From contig OY726563.1 of assembly GCA_963383645.1 (NCBI GenBank), forward strand, positions 36,238,331 through 36,302,330: a stretch of 64,000 nt of DNA, written 5' to 3'. The DNA comes from Muscardinus avellanarius. Taxonomy: Eukaryota; Chordata; Mammalia; Rodentia; Gliridae. Position numbers and translations under genes: made by a program. Positions 53,765-64,000 of the stretch are shown in pieces. Under the pieces are notes generated by a model that saw nothing but the letters and a program-made list of their open reading frames with translations, was not told the origin of the DNA and did not search any database. Positions within the stretch are counted from its first letter, which is position 1; every line of letters begins with the position of its first letter.

Positions 53765-53960
53765 AGCTGGGCATTATAGCACGTGGCACATGCCTGTATT
53801 CCCAGTACTTGGGAGGTGAGAAAGGAGGATTTCAAGTTCCAGGCCAGCCTTAGAAACAAAGTGAGACTCTGTTTCAAAATAAAAACAAAATAGGATTAGG
53901 AATCTAGCTTAGAGGTAGAATGTTCCTGGGGCTAATCCCCAGTACCAAAATAAATAAATA
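53765..53960 (+). mobile_element. MEN SINE
   Basis: 'agctgggcattatagcacg' at the start, a dID half with 'aatctagcttagaggtagaatg', and a short AAAT tail. Confidence 0.85.
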
Positions 53961-54307
53961 GCCCTAAAGGATTTTATCTGTCTCTTATCCCTCTTTCCCC
54001 ACTAATTTTTTCTAGCCATACTGTCCTCCTTTCTAGTCCTGTAAAGTGACTAGCATGGCTTTACCTCAGGGCCTTTGCACTTAATGTTCCACATTCTGTA
54101 CTAGATTGTTACTGATGTGAGACTATGGATTTTGTCTTGTTCCAATTGGTATCTTCAGCATGTAAAAGAACGTTAGGTAAAGTAGGACTCAATAAATAAA
54201 TGTTGAATTTATGAATAGCTGAAGGATAGAATAAGCATTAATTAAATGGCTAGACTATGATACAAATTTGGCAAGTGTATTTTCTAAGGTACTGATCCAC
54301 AGCTCAA

Positions 54308-54527
54308 TGACAATTTTTTTTTTTTACGGGTCTGGGGATGGAACCCAGAGGCATTCGACCTCCAAGCTACAGCCCCTGCCCAAGTTTTTTTATTCTTTAT
54401 TTTGAAACAGGGTCTCACTGAGTTGCAGAGGGACTCACTTAGTAGCTGACGCTGTCCACGAACAGCGATCCGCCGGTCTCAGCCTCCCAAATGTTGGGAT
54501 TACAAGCATGCACTACCACGCCTGGTT
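54308..54527 (-). mobile_element. MEN SINE, antisense, with target duplication
   Basis: A T-run then 'gggtctggggatggaaccc' to 'ctaccacgcctggt'. Flanked by tcaatgaca (54303-54311 and 54526-54534). Several CpGs remain (gcgatccgccggtc), so it is relatively young. Confidence 0.9.
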
Positions 54528-54547
54528 CAATGACACTTAGAATGAGC

Positions 54548-54746
54548 TTTTTTTTTGCCATACTGGGAATGGAAGCCAGGGGCCTTCTACCTCTGAGCTA
54601 CACCTCCCAGCCCTATTTTTTATTCTTTATTTTTGAAATAGGGTCTCACTGAGTTGGAAAAGACCTCACTAAGTAGCTGAGGTTGGCTGTGAACTGTGAT
54701 CCTCCTATCTCAGTCTTCAGAATGTTAGGATTACAAGCATGCACCG
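54548..54746 (-). mobile_element. MEN SINE, antisense
   Basis: T-run, 'gccatactgggaatggaagcc' to 'ttacaagcatgcacc'. Lies only 20 bases from the preceding co-oriented copy. Confidence 0.88.
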
Positions 54747-55249
54747 ACTGAATGATCTATTTTTTAACACTTCCTTTCTCTATATGACAAAGTTGTTTTC
54801 AATAATAGCCATGCAATAATAACTAATAATAATCATTTTATTGAGTTTGTCTTTACTCTCAATATAAATAATTGAAATTAAGATAATATATTTCATATTT
54901 AACAGTATTATGTAAGTTCAACAAAATTCTTTCATTTAGTACCTACAATTCAGTTATCAAATAAACATAGAATATTTAGTAATTCACATTCAGCTGCACC
55001 ATTTGAAATCCTAAGCAGAAATCAAAATTCAAAGTGGTTACATAGAATGACAGAAGTGATAGAATGGAAGAAATTTAAGTTCTCTTTATTCATTGTTATA
55101 ATTACTCTGCTATCATTGTTCATTTATTGCAAAGCTATGATTGACATTCAAGAATGTGCAATAACACAGGATTTAGAGACAGAAACTCTGCCAATGTGAC
55201 ACTAGATAATTCTGAACTCTTATGAGCTTACTTTCAAAAGGAATGTATA
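54747..55249. other. Unassigned AT-rich DNA
   Basis: No feature recognised. Confidence 0.35.
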
Positions 55250-55430
55250 AACTGGGCATAGTGGAACAGACCTGCAATTCCAAAACATAGGAGGCTGAGA
55301 CAGAAGGATTGTAGGTTCCAGGCCAGTCTCAGTGACTTAATGAGACCTTATTTCAAAATAAAAAATAAAAATGGCTGTGGGTATAGTGTGGAAGTAGAAT
55401 GACTCTGGGTTCAATCACCAGTATAAAAAC
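55250..55430 (+). mobile_element. MEN SINE
   Basis: 'aactgggcatagtggaacag', linker 'caaaataaaaaataaaaatgg', dID half 'gggtatagtgtggaagtag'. Confidence 0.82.
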
Positions 55431-56125
55431 CCCTCCAAATCTTAAATAATAGACAAGATGTATTTCCTATTTTACTTGAATGATTCAAAAGAATTCTAAG
55501 GATTCTAAATTCTAAAAGTAATTTATAACTCTAAAACTTAAAAATATAATTTCAATGATTAGAAAGAATTTTGGTGACATGGTATGGAATATATTGTTTA
55601 TATAAATAAAATATCTATTTTCCTAAATCATTTCCAGAAACTGAACTTTGGAGAACAGTCACAGATATAAGCATGAAAAAACCCAATTATAACCATTCTG
55701 CATTCACAAAATCAAATTTAATATTTAACAAAGTATTGGTTAAGTAAGGGACTAGTGTATAGCCATTAAAATGATGATAAAGTCATATTTATCTATCATA
55801 TCTGCTATGGTTAAATTAAAGGATTTACTAAAAAGGATGATATATATTCTCAGAAGCTCCAGGAAGGTTTGGAAGCCTCATAGTCAAGGATAATGCCCTA
55901 AATCATGCTCTGCAGACATAGTAGTGACCATGATACTGGAGCTGCCACCATAGCTGCCTCTGGAGAAAGGAAATGGAGGCCACTGCTATTGTCACCATTT
56001 GATAAATAATGACAAAGCATTTCAATGGGCCACAAAGGAAGTCATCTAGGCCTGGGATCATAGTTGGGCAAAATAACATAACCTCTAGCTCTAATACATG
56101 ATTAGTTGTTAAATTATATACTATG
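55431..56125. other. Unassigned intergenic DNA
   Basis: No feature I can name. Confidence 0.35.
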
Positions 56126-56129
56126 TTAG

Positions 56130-56510
56130 GAATGCATGAGTGTTACAGATTAAAAAATAATGTAGAGATTAGAAGTGGTGGGGCTAAACAGAGCACTTAC
56201 AAAGCAACTTTTTAAAATAAGCACTTGAAAGAGATAGTGGGATTTTCTATGGTGACATCTGCAGGAAGAAATTCCAGGAAGTAAGAACAACCCAAGGCAT
56301 GCATGTAGCTGCCATATTGTAGGATCATAGAGAAGGATAGTATGGCTGAAGAAGAATAGGTAAAGGAGACAAGTAGGATTGATTACTGAGAGCAGCAATC
56401 ATGAAGAGTCTTTTAAACTACTGCATGTACTTTACTTCTTACTATAAATAAACTATGGAGCCACTGCTAATTTTGAATAGAGAAATGACATAATCACTGT
56501 TACTATTTCA
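56130..56510 (+). repeat. Ancient long repeat, third copy
   Basis: 'gatgaaga-like' text at 56397, 'aaataaactatggagccactg' and 'tgaatagagaaatgacataatc' match the family seen at 1-2240 and 20160-20945. Confidence 0.4.
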
Positions 56511-56642
56511 AATGAATATGTGCTTTCTTCAGAATATTAATGATATAGTTTGGACTGGTATGGTTTGGGAAGCTGTCCCTGGAGACCTTTGTTAGGCTCC
56601 CGGAAACTATTTCTATAAAACCACAGGTTTTTGTCCTGAGCA

Positions 56643-56676
56643 TATCAATATGCAATATCAATATTGCATATTGATA
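56643..56676. repeat. 34-bp near-perfect palindrome (16-bp arms, 2-bp spacer)
   Basis: 56643-56658 and 56661-56676 are exact reverse complements (tatcaatatgcaatat...). A further 'aaatatgcaataa' follows at 56677-56688. The octamer-like word ATGCAAT occurs in both orientations. It abuts the LTR edge that follows. Confidence 0.9.
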
Positions 56677-56680
56677 AATA

Positions 56681-57220
56681 TGCAATAACCCGGACTCTTG
56701 CTAAACATTTAAAGGAGTTTATTAAAAAGATAGAAATATAGAAGACAGTTATAGCTCCATGTCATTCAGGAGAGGCATGGGGTGTGGTTCAAATGAATTC
56801 ACTGAAGATTCCCGGACACAGAGTATTCTTATAGCCAATCTCCTAACCCAACCAGATCCGCCCCCTCTAGGGCCAGCCCTTTTGATGTGCGGGATTCCTT
56901 CCTGCCGGCCTGTCCTGTTTCTGGTACATACCCCAAGCCCCAAAATGTGTTATTTGATCATCAGATTCTAGTATCTCTTGAAGGCTTAGGGCATCTTCCC
57001 TTGCTTATTGAAGTCTGGGATCTCCTAAAGGCTTATGGCATCCTTCCGCTTCCTTGGGAAATCTTAACTTTACACTGAAAAAGGCCCTGAAACCATCTCT
57101 GTTGTCTTTGCTAATCACCCTTGGTGCCTGGAATCCTGCAGCCCTTTCTCTGAAGCTCTTGGCTTCTTTTACTACCAAAGATATATTTGAAAATTGAAAT
57201 ACTTTCCCAATACTTGTACA
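56681..57220 (-). mobile_element. ERV LTR, antisense, about 540 bp
   Basis: Read on the minus strand it starts TGTACAAG, has GC-rich U3, a TATA-like 'ggctataagaa' (complement at about 56835), 'aataaactcc' as polyadenylation signal (complement at about 56717) and ends 'gagtccgggttattgca'. Imperfect 6-base flanks (taaata / ttaata) could be its duplication. No internal sequence is attached, so it is solo. The layout suggests a class I type, which is inference. Confidence 0.6.
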
Positions 57221-57379
57221 TTAATACATTTTGAAGCCTCTTCCCAATGCTGATACAATTAACCTATGATTCAATATGTGCAACAACAGTGATGTAAAAG
57301 TGATAGTAAAACTACAAAATTAATTGAAAACAATAAACACTTCCTTTGACATTATTTACATATGTGAGGATACCAATTT

Positions 57380-57525
57380 CAATCTCAATACCCTGTATGG
57401 ACAAGGAGAGGGAATGGGGAGAGAGCTGGGGGTAAAGATCACCAAGTATGTGTGCATGGATGTCACTATCAATATGAACTACATTACAATGTGAGACTAC
57501 AATACACTAATTTAGTAAAATACTG
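57380..57525 (+). mobile_element. LINE-1 lineage A 3' terminus
   Basis: 'aaggagagggaatggggagag', 'gtgtgcatggatgtc' and 'tgtgagactacaatacactaa'. Diverged and 5'-truncated. Confidence 0.65.
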
Positions 57526-57551
57526 TATGCTATCCTTTGGATCTCTGTTTA

Positions 57552-57750
57552 TTCTTGCTACTGTAGATGGACTCCATGGCCTTGAACATGCCAGAAAAGT
57601 GCTATACCACTGAACTACATCTGCAGCCTTTTTAAAATTTTATTTTGAGGCACAGTTTCTCTAAATTGTCCAGGCTGGTCTCAAACTTGTGATCCTTCTG
57701 CCTCAGTTTCCCAAGTAACTGGGATTACAGGTGTGCATTACAATGCTGAC
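57552..57750 (-). mobile_element. MEN SINE, antisense
   Basis: 'gctactgtagatggactccatgg' to 'acaggtgtgcattacaatgctg'. An older copy. Confidence 0.8.
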
Positions 57751-57756
57751 CATAAT

Positions 57757-58142
57757 TTGAATCTTAATTATTCCCCTGGAGGCCGATGTATTAAAGGCTT
57801 CATCCCTGGTTTGTGTTAATAATGAAAAGTAGTAGAAATTTCAAGAGGTGGGTCTGAAAAAGATAGTTAGGTCATTTGGAGTATGCCATTAAAGGAGATT
57901 TGGGGATACTAATCTCTTCCTCTTTATCTCTCTCTACTTCTCAGCAGTTATAATGTAAACAGCTAGCTCTTCCATGCACTCCCCTACCATGGTGTGTTGC
58001 CTTGCCACAAGCTAAAAGCAATAGGCCTAACCAACCATGGGCTGAAATCTCTAAAAATGTGAGCCAAAATAATCTTTTCCTTTTTATAAGCTAATGATCA
58101 CAGATATGCCTTACAGTAATGGAAAACTTACTAAAATGATAT
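57757..58142 (+). mobile_element. MaLR-like LTR, sense
   Basis: 'tgaatcttaattattcccctggaggc', 'gaaatttcaagaggtgggtctg', 'aaccaaccatgggctgaaatctc' and 'gtgagccaaaataatcttttcc'. Same group as 25725-26180. Confidence 0.65.
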
Positions 58143-58495
58143 AGGAGAATATCTTCATTACCTTTGTGAAATAGACAAAACTAAAAAAGCATACACTATG
58201 AAGCCCCTAAAATTGATGAATTGGGTTACCTCAGAACTATGTATTTTTGTTCAATGTGCTACACTATAACTAAAATTACCAGATAGCTTATAGATGAGAG
58301 GAAATAGTAACAATATCTAAAACTGCAGAGTGCTTTAGATAATACAAGGATTTCTACAAAACAAGCATGAAATGATTTAAATATTAATGTAAAGGTAAAT
58401 TATATAAGCAGATTGTATATCAAAGAGGAAACTCTAGTCTGAAGGTAAATGAAGAGTTCAAAATCACATGTGGAATACTGCAAATTAAACCTACC
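58143..58495. other. Unassigned DNA, possibly old L1
   Basis: Nothing firm before the SINE at 58500. Confidence 0.3.
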
Positions 58496-58499
58496 ATGA

Positions 58500-58712
58500 G
58501 TTGGAAATGGTGGTGCATGATTGTAATTCCAGTATTTGGAGGCTGAAAGGCTGAGACAGGAGGATCACAGGTTTGAAACCAGCCTCGACAACCTAGAGAG
58601 GCCCTCTGCAACTTAATGATATCCTATTTCCAAATAAGAAATAAATTTGGGCCGGGGGTTTAGGTCAGAGGTAAAATGCTTCTGGGTTAAATCCTCAGTG
58701 CCACAAAAAAAG
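58500..58712 (+). mobile_element. MEN SINE
   Basis: 'ggtggtgcatgattgtaattcc', a small duplication of 'ggctgaa' at 58541-58555, and the dID half 'gccgggggtttaggtcagagg'. Confidence 0.85.
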
Positions 58713-58729
58713 AGAAAAGAATACAAAAA

Positions 58730-58885
58730 AACACAATGAGATGTTGTCTTATGTCTGTTGATCAGTGTCATTATAAAGTTGGATAGCATCAAATGTTGGC
58801 AAGGAGGTAGGCTTATAGCAACTCCTATGCATTGCTGCTGGGAAAATACCATCACTCTGAAAAGTTACTGGGCAATAATTAATTA
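58730..58885 (+). mobile_element. Old LINE-1 ORF2 fragment, sense
   Basis: 'caatgagatgttgtcttatgtctg', 'ggcaaggaggtagg' and 'cattgctgctgggaaaatacc'. A related scrap near 59370-59405 ('ctataacccagtgattttgc') is its likely continuation beyond the LTR. Confidence 0.6.
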
Positions 58886-58889
58886 TATA

Positions 58890-59345
58890 TGTACTGCAGG
58901 GAGAGGAAAATGGTTCCTTTGGTTGGTCTATGAATTAAAGTGGCATAAAGGAGATTAACAGGAGGAAAACAATTTTAATTACATGCATACATATGGAAGC
59001 CTCACTAAACTCTAAGAATCATGGAAGAGGCCAGGCAATTGAGGCTATAGAAATAGGAACTTAGAGCTTATATGTGCAATTTTGGAAACAAATTATGGAA
59101 AGGTTGGGGAGAAACTATAAAGCAAGTAAAGTTTATCTAGTTATGTGGATAAACATGTTTCTGGTTCTAAAATTCTCTTCCTGGTACAGATTTCTTTACT
59201 AAAAGAGGAATTTATACTTTATTTTAGTTAAGTGATAGGGATATGAAGAACTTTTTCTGTGTGGGCTGGTTCTCAATTATTTTAGCTCAAAGTAATCATT
59301 ATGCCAAAATGGTATATTTTGATATAACATATTTGGTCATATTTT
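58890..59345 (+). mobile_element. Old ERVL-type LTR inserted in L1
   Basis: 'gggagaggaaaatggttcctttggttgg' to 'gtaatcattatgccaaaatggtatattttgatataac'. Third copy of the family at 39685 and 49582. Confidence 0.5.
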
Positions 59346-59449
59346 GACATGGCATGCTATGAGGTCCATCAATACTCTATAACCCAGTGATTTTGCTTTA
59401 AGATATTTGGTAAAAAAAAAGAAGTATATTAGTCTCAAAACCAAAATAT

Positions 59450-59608
59450 AAAACCAAGCATACAGGAGGGAGAGGGGAGGGAATGGGCAGGAAGTAGTAA
59501 GGGCTAAATGAGTGATGTGTGCATATATGCCTGTACCATCTTGTACACCATTAAGATTTGTGATTACAATGGACCAATAAAAATAAATAAATAAAAGAAA
59601 AAAAAACA
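59450..59608 (+). mobile_element. LINE-1 lineage A 3'UTR with poly(A)
   Basis: 'ggagggagaggggagggaatggg', 'gtgatgtgtgcatatatgcctg', 'ccattaagatttgtgattacaatggaccaataaa' and an A-rich tail. Confidence 0.8.
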
Positions 59609-60825
59609 AGAATACTCTGAAGTGAAGAGGGCTGAGGGGAGAGTCCTGTCTGAATGTCCTCTTGCCTCTCATTCAGGACATGAGACAGAATCATAGTGGA
59701 ATTTTTAGAATTATAACCAGATAGTGCTACCCAAAACTGCCCAAAATAGGCTTTGGGAATCATTAAAGAAGGTAATAAAGCATGAATAATGAATTTAATG
59801 ATATAGGATTTCTATGTGTACAAAACAGAGTATAAAAGAAGTCCTGAGAGCTGTATGTTTGGATTGCTGGGAGACCCTGGGCAAACTTAACGTCTCACAG
59901 AGAAAAATGCTCAGAATTTATCCTGTAAAGTGATTAGTTTAGCCCTATTGTCACCACATTTACTGCATAACCTGTAAAACAGTTTGGTTTTCTATACCAT
60001 AATAGAATATTTTTTGCATAATCGGTCTTATTACTTTAAATGTTCTAACTCCACTTTGGAAGTAAGAAAAAGGATACAGGAAAGGGAAATGGTATCAACC
60101 CCAGAAACTCTTCCAAGTCCACAGGGGTTTGATTTAGGCAATCTTTCCTGGCAGAGGGATTAGACTAGTTTATTCTTGCAGATAGCCTATTTATTAAGGT
60201 GGGAGACTTCCATAGGCAAAGAAGACCTTGCTAGGCTCTGTGAAATCCATTCACTAAATCTATGGTGGCTTCTTTGCTCATTGAAGTGACCTGACATTAT
60301 TGCTTTTTTCTGTCTCATATCCTGGTCAAATTGTTGTGAGCCCGATAGCTAGATGTTTTCACTACCATCTCCCTCCTTCTCTTTCTCTATCCTCTCTCTT
60401 CAACCTTGATTGCTCTTTTCTTCTGTTTTCCTTCATCTCACAATGACTTAGATGGCTTTACTTGGCATTTTAACAAACAACAATCTTAACAGTCATTCTG
60501 TTACTAGTATCCACTGTAGAGCCTGTGGACTTTGTCTCCTGATGATATTTACTGGATTCCAAGTGTAGGAGAGACACTGTGAGAGAACTTTCAGTTCAGT
60601 ATGCAATATTGAATCACAAAGTGTTCAGGATAGAGTGGAAAATTATTCTGTGTCTCAGTATCTCTATTTCTCGTTTGCTTTCTTCTGATATGCATGAAAA
60701 TGCCTCTAGCTTCTACCCACTAATAAGATACTGGTTTTAGAAATATGTGTGTGTGCATGTGCATGCAAATACACACACACACACACATCATAGTCTTGAG
60801 TAGTCTTCGTTTCTTACTTTAGTGA
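59609..60825. other. Unassigned intergenic DNA
   Basis: About 1.2 kb with no named repeat. A short CA run (60768-60787) is the only low-complexity tract. Confidence 0.35.
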
Positions 60826-61293
60826 GAGGTTTAAACATGAATGTTTTTTAAATTTTATCTATTGATTTTTTTAGCATCTAAAGAGCTAATTGTGTGTGTT
60901 TGGTCAATATATCAATCTAGTGCCTAATAGTGGTGGATTTTTTAATGTCAACCTAAAATAAATCCCACTCAAAATATATTATTTTCTAATGTTGTGCTTT
61001 GTTGCTAATATTTTATTTATTTAGGTTTTTATTTATATTCTTAAGTAATATTGGTCTGTAGATTTTATTCTTACAGTGTTCTTAATAAGATTTGCATCAT
61101 AAAATGAATTAGGAAGTTTTCTTTTATTCTCAATGGTGTGCAAATATATGCAGTACAAATGTTTGGAGCTTTAGAATTATCTTACCCTTAAGAGTTTGAT
61201 AGAATCCTCATGGGAAAATACTTAAACCTTTACCTTTTTTGTGAAACTGTTCCTTAAAAATGTTTTCTACTTCTGTTAAAATGGGTCAGTTTA

Positions 61294-61702
61294 GCCAGGT
61301 GTGGTGACACATGTGTATAATCCCAGTCCTTAGTATGATGAGAAAGGAGGATTACAGATTTGCAGACAGCTGTAGCAATTTAGAGAGACTCTCTGCAAAT
61401 TAAAGAGATATTTTTGTTTTGTTTTGTTTTGTTGGTGGTACTGGGGTTCCTGGAAGCCCTTCCACCTCTGGGCTACACTCCCAGACCCATTTTTACATTT
61501 TTATTTGGAAACAGGGTCTCCTAAGCCAGCGTGTGCAGCTAGCTTCAAACCTGCGCGATCCTCCTATCTCTGCCTCCCAAGCGCGGGGATTACAAGCGTG
61601 CGCCACCACGCCCGGCTTAAAGAGATAATTTTAAAATTAAAAAATTAAACTAGGGCTCGTAGGTGTAGTTCACAGGTAGAATGCCTCTGGGTTCAACCCC
61701 CT

Positions 61703-61748
<46 letters not shown>
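61294..61748 (+). mobile_element. MEN SINE split by an antisense young MEN
   Basis: Outer left half 61294-61410; inner antisense copy 61411-61616, with a TTTTG tail and several intact CpGs; outer dID half 61628-61700 and a (CA)n tail 61706-61748. The exact duplication ttaaagagata (61400-61410 and 61617-61627) proves it. ORFs at 61419-61648 are inner-SINE shadows. Confidence 0.93.
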
Positions 61749-61749
<1 letters not shown>

Positions 61750-61842
61750 TAGTCTATGCTTTCTAATTCTAATGAACAAAATTCAGTAATTCCCTAGGAA
61801 CACAGTTATTTCATCTTAATTTTCCAATTCTACATTATTATT

Positions 61843-62125
61843 ATTTATTTATTTTTGCAGCACTGGAGATTGAACCCAGGGGTAGTGTACCACTAAGCTA
61901 TCAAAATCCCTTTTTGTTTGTTTCATTTTGAGATAGAATCTCACTAAATTCTCCAGGCTGGCCTGGAACCTGAAATTCCTTTTTCAGCTAGCTGGGATTA
62001 CAAATATGTGTTACTATGCCTGGTTTCAAATTCATGCTAATTTATTTTTAGTACTGAAAATTTTAGGATTGAACCTAGAAGCACTCTACCTCCAAGCTAA
62101 ATCTCAGTGCTTTATATTTCTGAAA
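61843..62125 (-). mobile_element. MEN SINE plus a dID fragment, both antisense
   Basis: 61843-62030 'gcagcactggagattgaaccc' to 'gttactatgcctgg'. A second, degraded dID piece at 62048-62125 ('gcactctacctccaagctaaatc'). Confidence 0.78.
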
Positions 62126-62395
62126 CAGCATCTCCATAAATCCGGATATCTGGAGGATGTGGTAATCTCAGCCAGTACTGAGTACTTCACTGGATTGAAC
62201 CACAAAATATCAGACCTAGGGAGTTTATTATGGATGCACGAGTCCCTGGGGGTGCAGCACTAGTTCTCAAGCTTCAACCACAGTTTCACTTACGATTTTG
62301 GTGTATCGCTGATCTGGAACTTTGGTGGGCATGATGAGCTTGGCCGCCGCTGGCAAAATGGTACTGCCATGGTACCCTCAGCCTGGAAGGGTGCA
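62126..62395. other. Unidentified non-L1 segment fused to an L1 3' end
   Basis: About 270 bases of more GC-rich DNA than its surroundings. On the minus strand it reads as a possible transcript 3' part: a 30-codon open stretch ending MPTKVPDQRYTKIVSETVVE-plus-stop near 62263, then an AATAAA (complement of 62224-62229). I do not recognise the protein. It could be a captured mRNA piece, an ERV LTR in reverse, or older unique DNA. Confidence 0.35.
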
Positions 62396-62655
62396 GAGGG
62401 ACTCCAGATAATGGAGGGAAAACCTCAGCAAAGCTGAAATGGAAGGATAGGAGATTAAGACGGCTGAGGTTGATTAATGGAGGAGCTACATTCAAATATA
62501 TGTAAAAGTATGAATGTAGCATGGTTAACCTGGACACTCACTGTTGGGAGGGGAGAAGGAGAAGTGGGGGGAGAGAGTACCAAGCACAGTCTAAATGTAT
62601 GTCATTTTCAATATGATCCACATAAAAATAAAATAAAATAAATAAAAATTTCTTC
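62396..62655 (+). mobile_element. LINE-1 lineage B 3'UTR with A-rich tail
   Basis: 'gagggactccagataatggag', 'cctcagcaaagc', 'ggttgattaatggaggagc', G-tract (62545-62570), 'gtctaaatgtatgtcattttc', then AAATAAAAT. It is much closer in text to 49280-49545 than to the host antisense L1, hence a young insertion. It starts abruptly at the junction with the preceding foreign segment. Confidence 0.85.
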
Positions 62656-63409
62656 AGTCTGAATGGTTATTTGCATGTCAATTTTTAATCTGTTGATTTG
62701 TTTGTTAATATGGGATATATTTGTGCTTTATATTTAATTATGATCCTGGGTATAGAGCTAACACATGGTATACCATTGAACTATACCACTATTATAAATC
62801 TATTATTTTCTCTGACAAGATAGTGATTGGTATTTTTGTTTTGTCATTTTTCTTAAAGTGATTTTAATTTATTAAAGAGGTCTGTTGGTTTTTTTTCTCA
62901 AATTCTGCTTTTAGGTCCATTATTTTGTATATTCTGACCATTGGTTTTAATCTTTGTAGTTACCTTCCTTAAGCTTTCTTTCAGCTTACTTTGCTTTTTG
63001 GGTAGGATTTTTATGTATACATTTTCTAAAATTACTACTTTAAATATATACCGCAGATTCTTATATTTACTAATTCCATTATGTTTAATTTACAAACTCT
63101 ATAATTTCAGTCTGTTTCCACTTCAACTCAGTAGTTGTTTAACAGAAAAAAAAATATTTCAAGGTGGAAGAGCTAATTTTTGTTTCTTTGCTTCTTTGTT
63201 TTTGTTAGTAATTTCCAGTTCTATTTTATTACAATCAAATCTGTTATACTATTTCTACATAATCGAAACTAGTGATGTGAGAATTTGTCAATGACTGCTT
63301 GAACAGAAGCTGTATTAGCATAAATTGTTTATTAATATTCATTAGGACAACCTTATTAATTACATTGATTAAGTATTCTACTTTCTTTTCACTTTTGGTC
63401 TTTTTTTAT

Positions 63410-64000
63410 ATATTTTTTTTACTGTATCTTAATTATCCACCATAGTGAGATTCAAAGTGATACGAAAATACATGCACACCTTGTTTGGTGCATTTCCTTT
63501 TGCAATTACTCCACTCCCCACTCTTCTCTTCCCATACATGTTAGTGAGATTGGTATTGATATCTTCATATATAGACATATATTATTTGAACTGTTTAATT
63601 CCTTAATTCTCCTCCCCCATCTTCCTCTCCAAATCTCCTTTTAATATTTTACTGGCCTATATCCTTATTTATCTGAAGTACCTTTTGTTTCCTATTTTTC
63701 TCTAGCTTTCACATATGAGATAAAATACATGACCCTTGACTTTATGCGATTGGCTGATCTCACTTAACATAATATTCCCTAGTTACATCCACTTTCCTGA
63801 AAATTACATAATTTTATTCTTGTTTTATGACTAATATGCCACTGTGTATATATACCATATTTTCTTTAACTATCATCAGATACTTAGGTTGGTTCCATAT
63901 TTTAGCTATTGTGAATTGTGCTGCTCTATAAACATGGGCATGCTTGTAATTACAGAAAGGCTTGAAAATCAGGAAGTAAGAATCTTTGAGCAGCTTAGAG
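63410..64000 (-). mobile_element. LINE-1 3'UTR and ORF2 end, antisense, cut by window edge
   Basis: The complement of the 3'UTR starts at 'gagattcaaagtgatacg' (63449), with the pyrimidine-rich complement of the G-tract (63500-63530 and 63610-63640). It then runs into ORF2 ('ctcacttaacataatattccctag', 'tttagctattgtgaattgtgctgc'). It continues beyond 64000. Confidence 0.78.

Larger units (their letters stand above)
60830..63405 (-). mobile_element. Old LINE-1 (L1M-type) ORF2, antisense, interrupted by SINEs and a chimera
   Basis: The complement of mid ORF2 runs through 60840-61293 ('ggtctgtagattttattcttacag', 'cataaaatgaattaggaagttttc'), resumes at 61749-61842 ('ttccctaggaacacagttatttcatc') and again from about 62656 ('ttcaaggtggaagagctaatttttg' near 63160, the complement of a conserved ORF2 stretch). 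It is heavily mutated with no ORF. Confidence 0.7.

Noticed and set aside
62126..62395. Known processed pseudogene
   Set aside because: The minus-strand open stretch looks transcript-like, but I could not match it to any protein, so no gene name is given.

Overview
The window is non-coding, AT-rich mammalian DNA made almost entirely of interspersed repeats. The host is most likely a rodent of the squirrel-related clade (sciurid, with dormouse or beaver as alternatives). The abundant SINE is a dimer: a B1/7SL-like left part (gtggtgcacacctgtaatcc) joined through an A-rich linker to a tRNA-derived dID right part (tagctcagaggtagaatg). This is the MEN / B1-dID architecture. Two simpler ID-type SINEs, many LINE-1 pieces and old MaLR/ERVL LTRs fit the same picture. 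The species cannot be fixed from the sequence alone. I see no functional host protein-coding exon and no functional structural RNA gene.

Layout. 1-2.2 kb is a long ancient repeat interrupted by a SINE. 2.2-7.1 kb holds L1 fragments, a solo LTR with a 5-bp target duplication, AT-rich filler and a 20-bp perfect hairpin. 7.1-10.66 kb is the centre of interest, a nested retroelement bounded by a 15-bp direct repeat. Its outer shell is six in-register 50-bp GC-rich repeats fused to an L1 3' end. Its inner element is an L1 5'UTR with an intact 305-codon ORF1, no ORF2, an internal antisense fragment of a much older L1, and an L1 3'UTR with poly(A). 10.7-13.1 kb is a long antisense L1 carrying two young SINEs. 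13.3-14.3 kb is a disabled PEX2 copy on the minus strand. 15-26 kb holds MaLR LTRs, MER20, SINEs, and an ERVL pol (integrase-region) remnant split by a MaLR LTR. 27-45 kb is ERV LTRs, SINE nests, ID elements, MER5A, old L1 5'UTR and microsatellites. 45-53 kb has a dense SINE cluster, old sense L1 and a textbook 5'-inverted (twin-primed) L1. 53-64 kb has more SINEs, an ERV LTR next to a 34-bp palindrome, antisense old L1, and a chimera in which an unidentified non-L1 sequence is joined to an L1 3' end.

Two L1 3'-end lineages coexist. 'A' ends ...gtgcaccaataaa(A)n. 'B' ends ...ctaaatgtataccattttc...aataaa(A)n. Both carry G-rich polypurine tracts. L1 machinery explains most of the window: SINEs and the PEX2 copy are L1 passengers, and the composite, inverted and chimeric insertions are by-products of target-primed reverse transcription. 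All repeat family names come from recognising text, not from a database search, so boundaries are usually good to about 10-30 bases.
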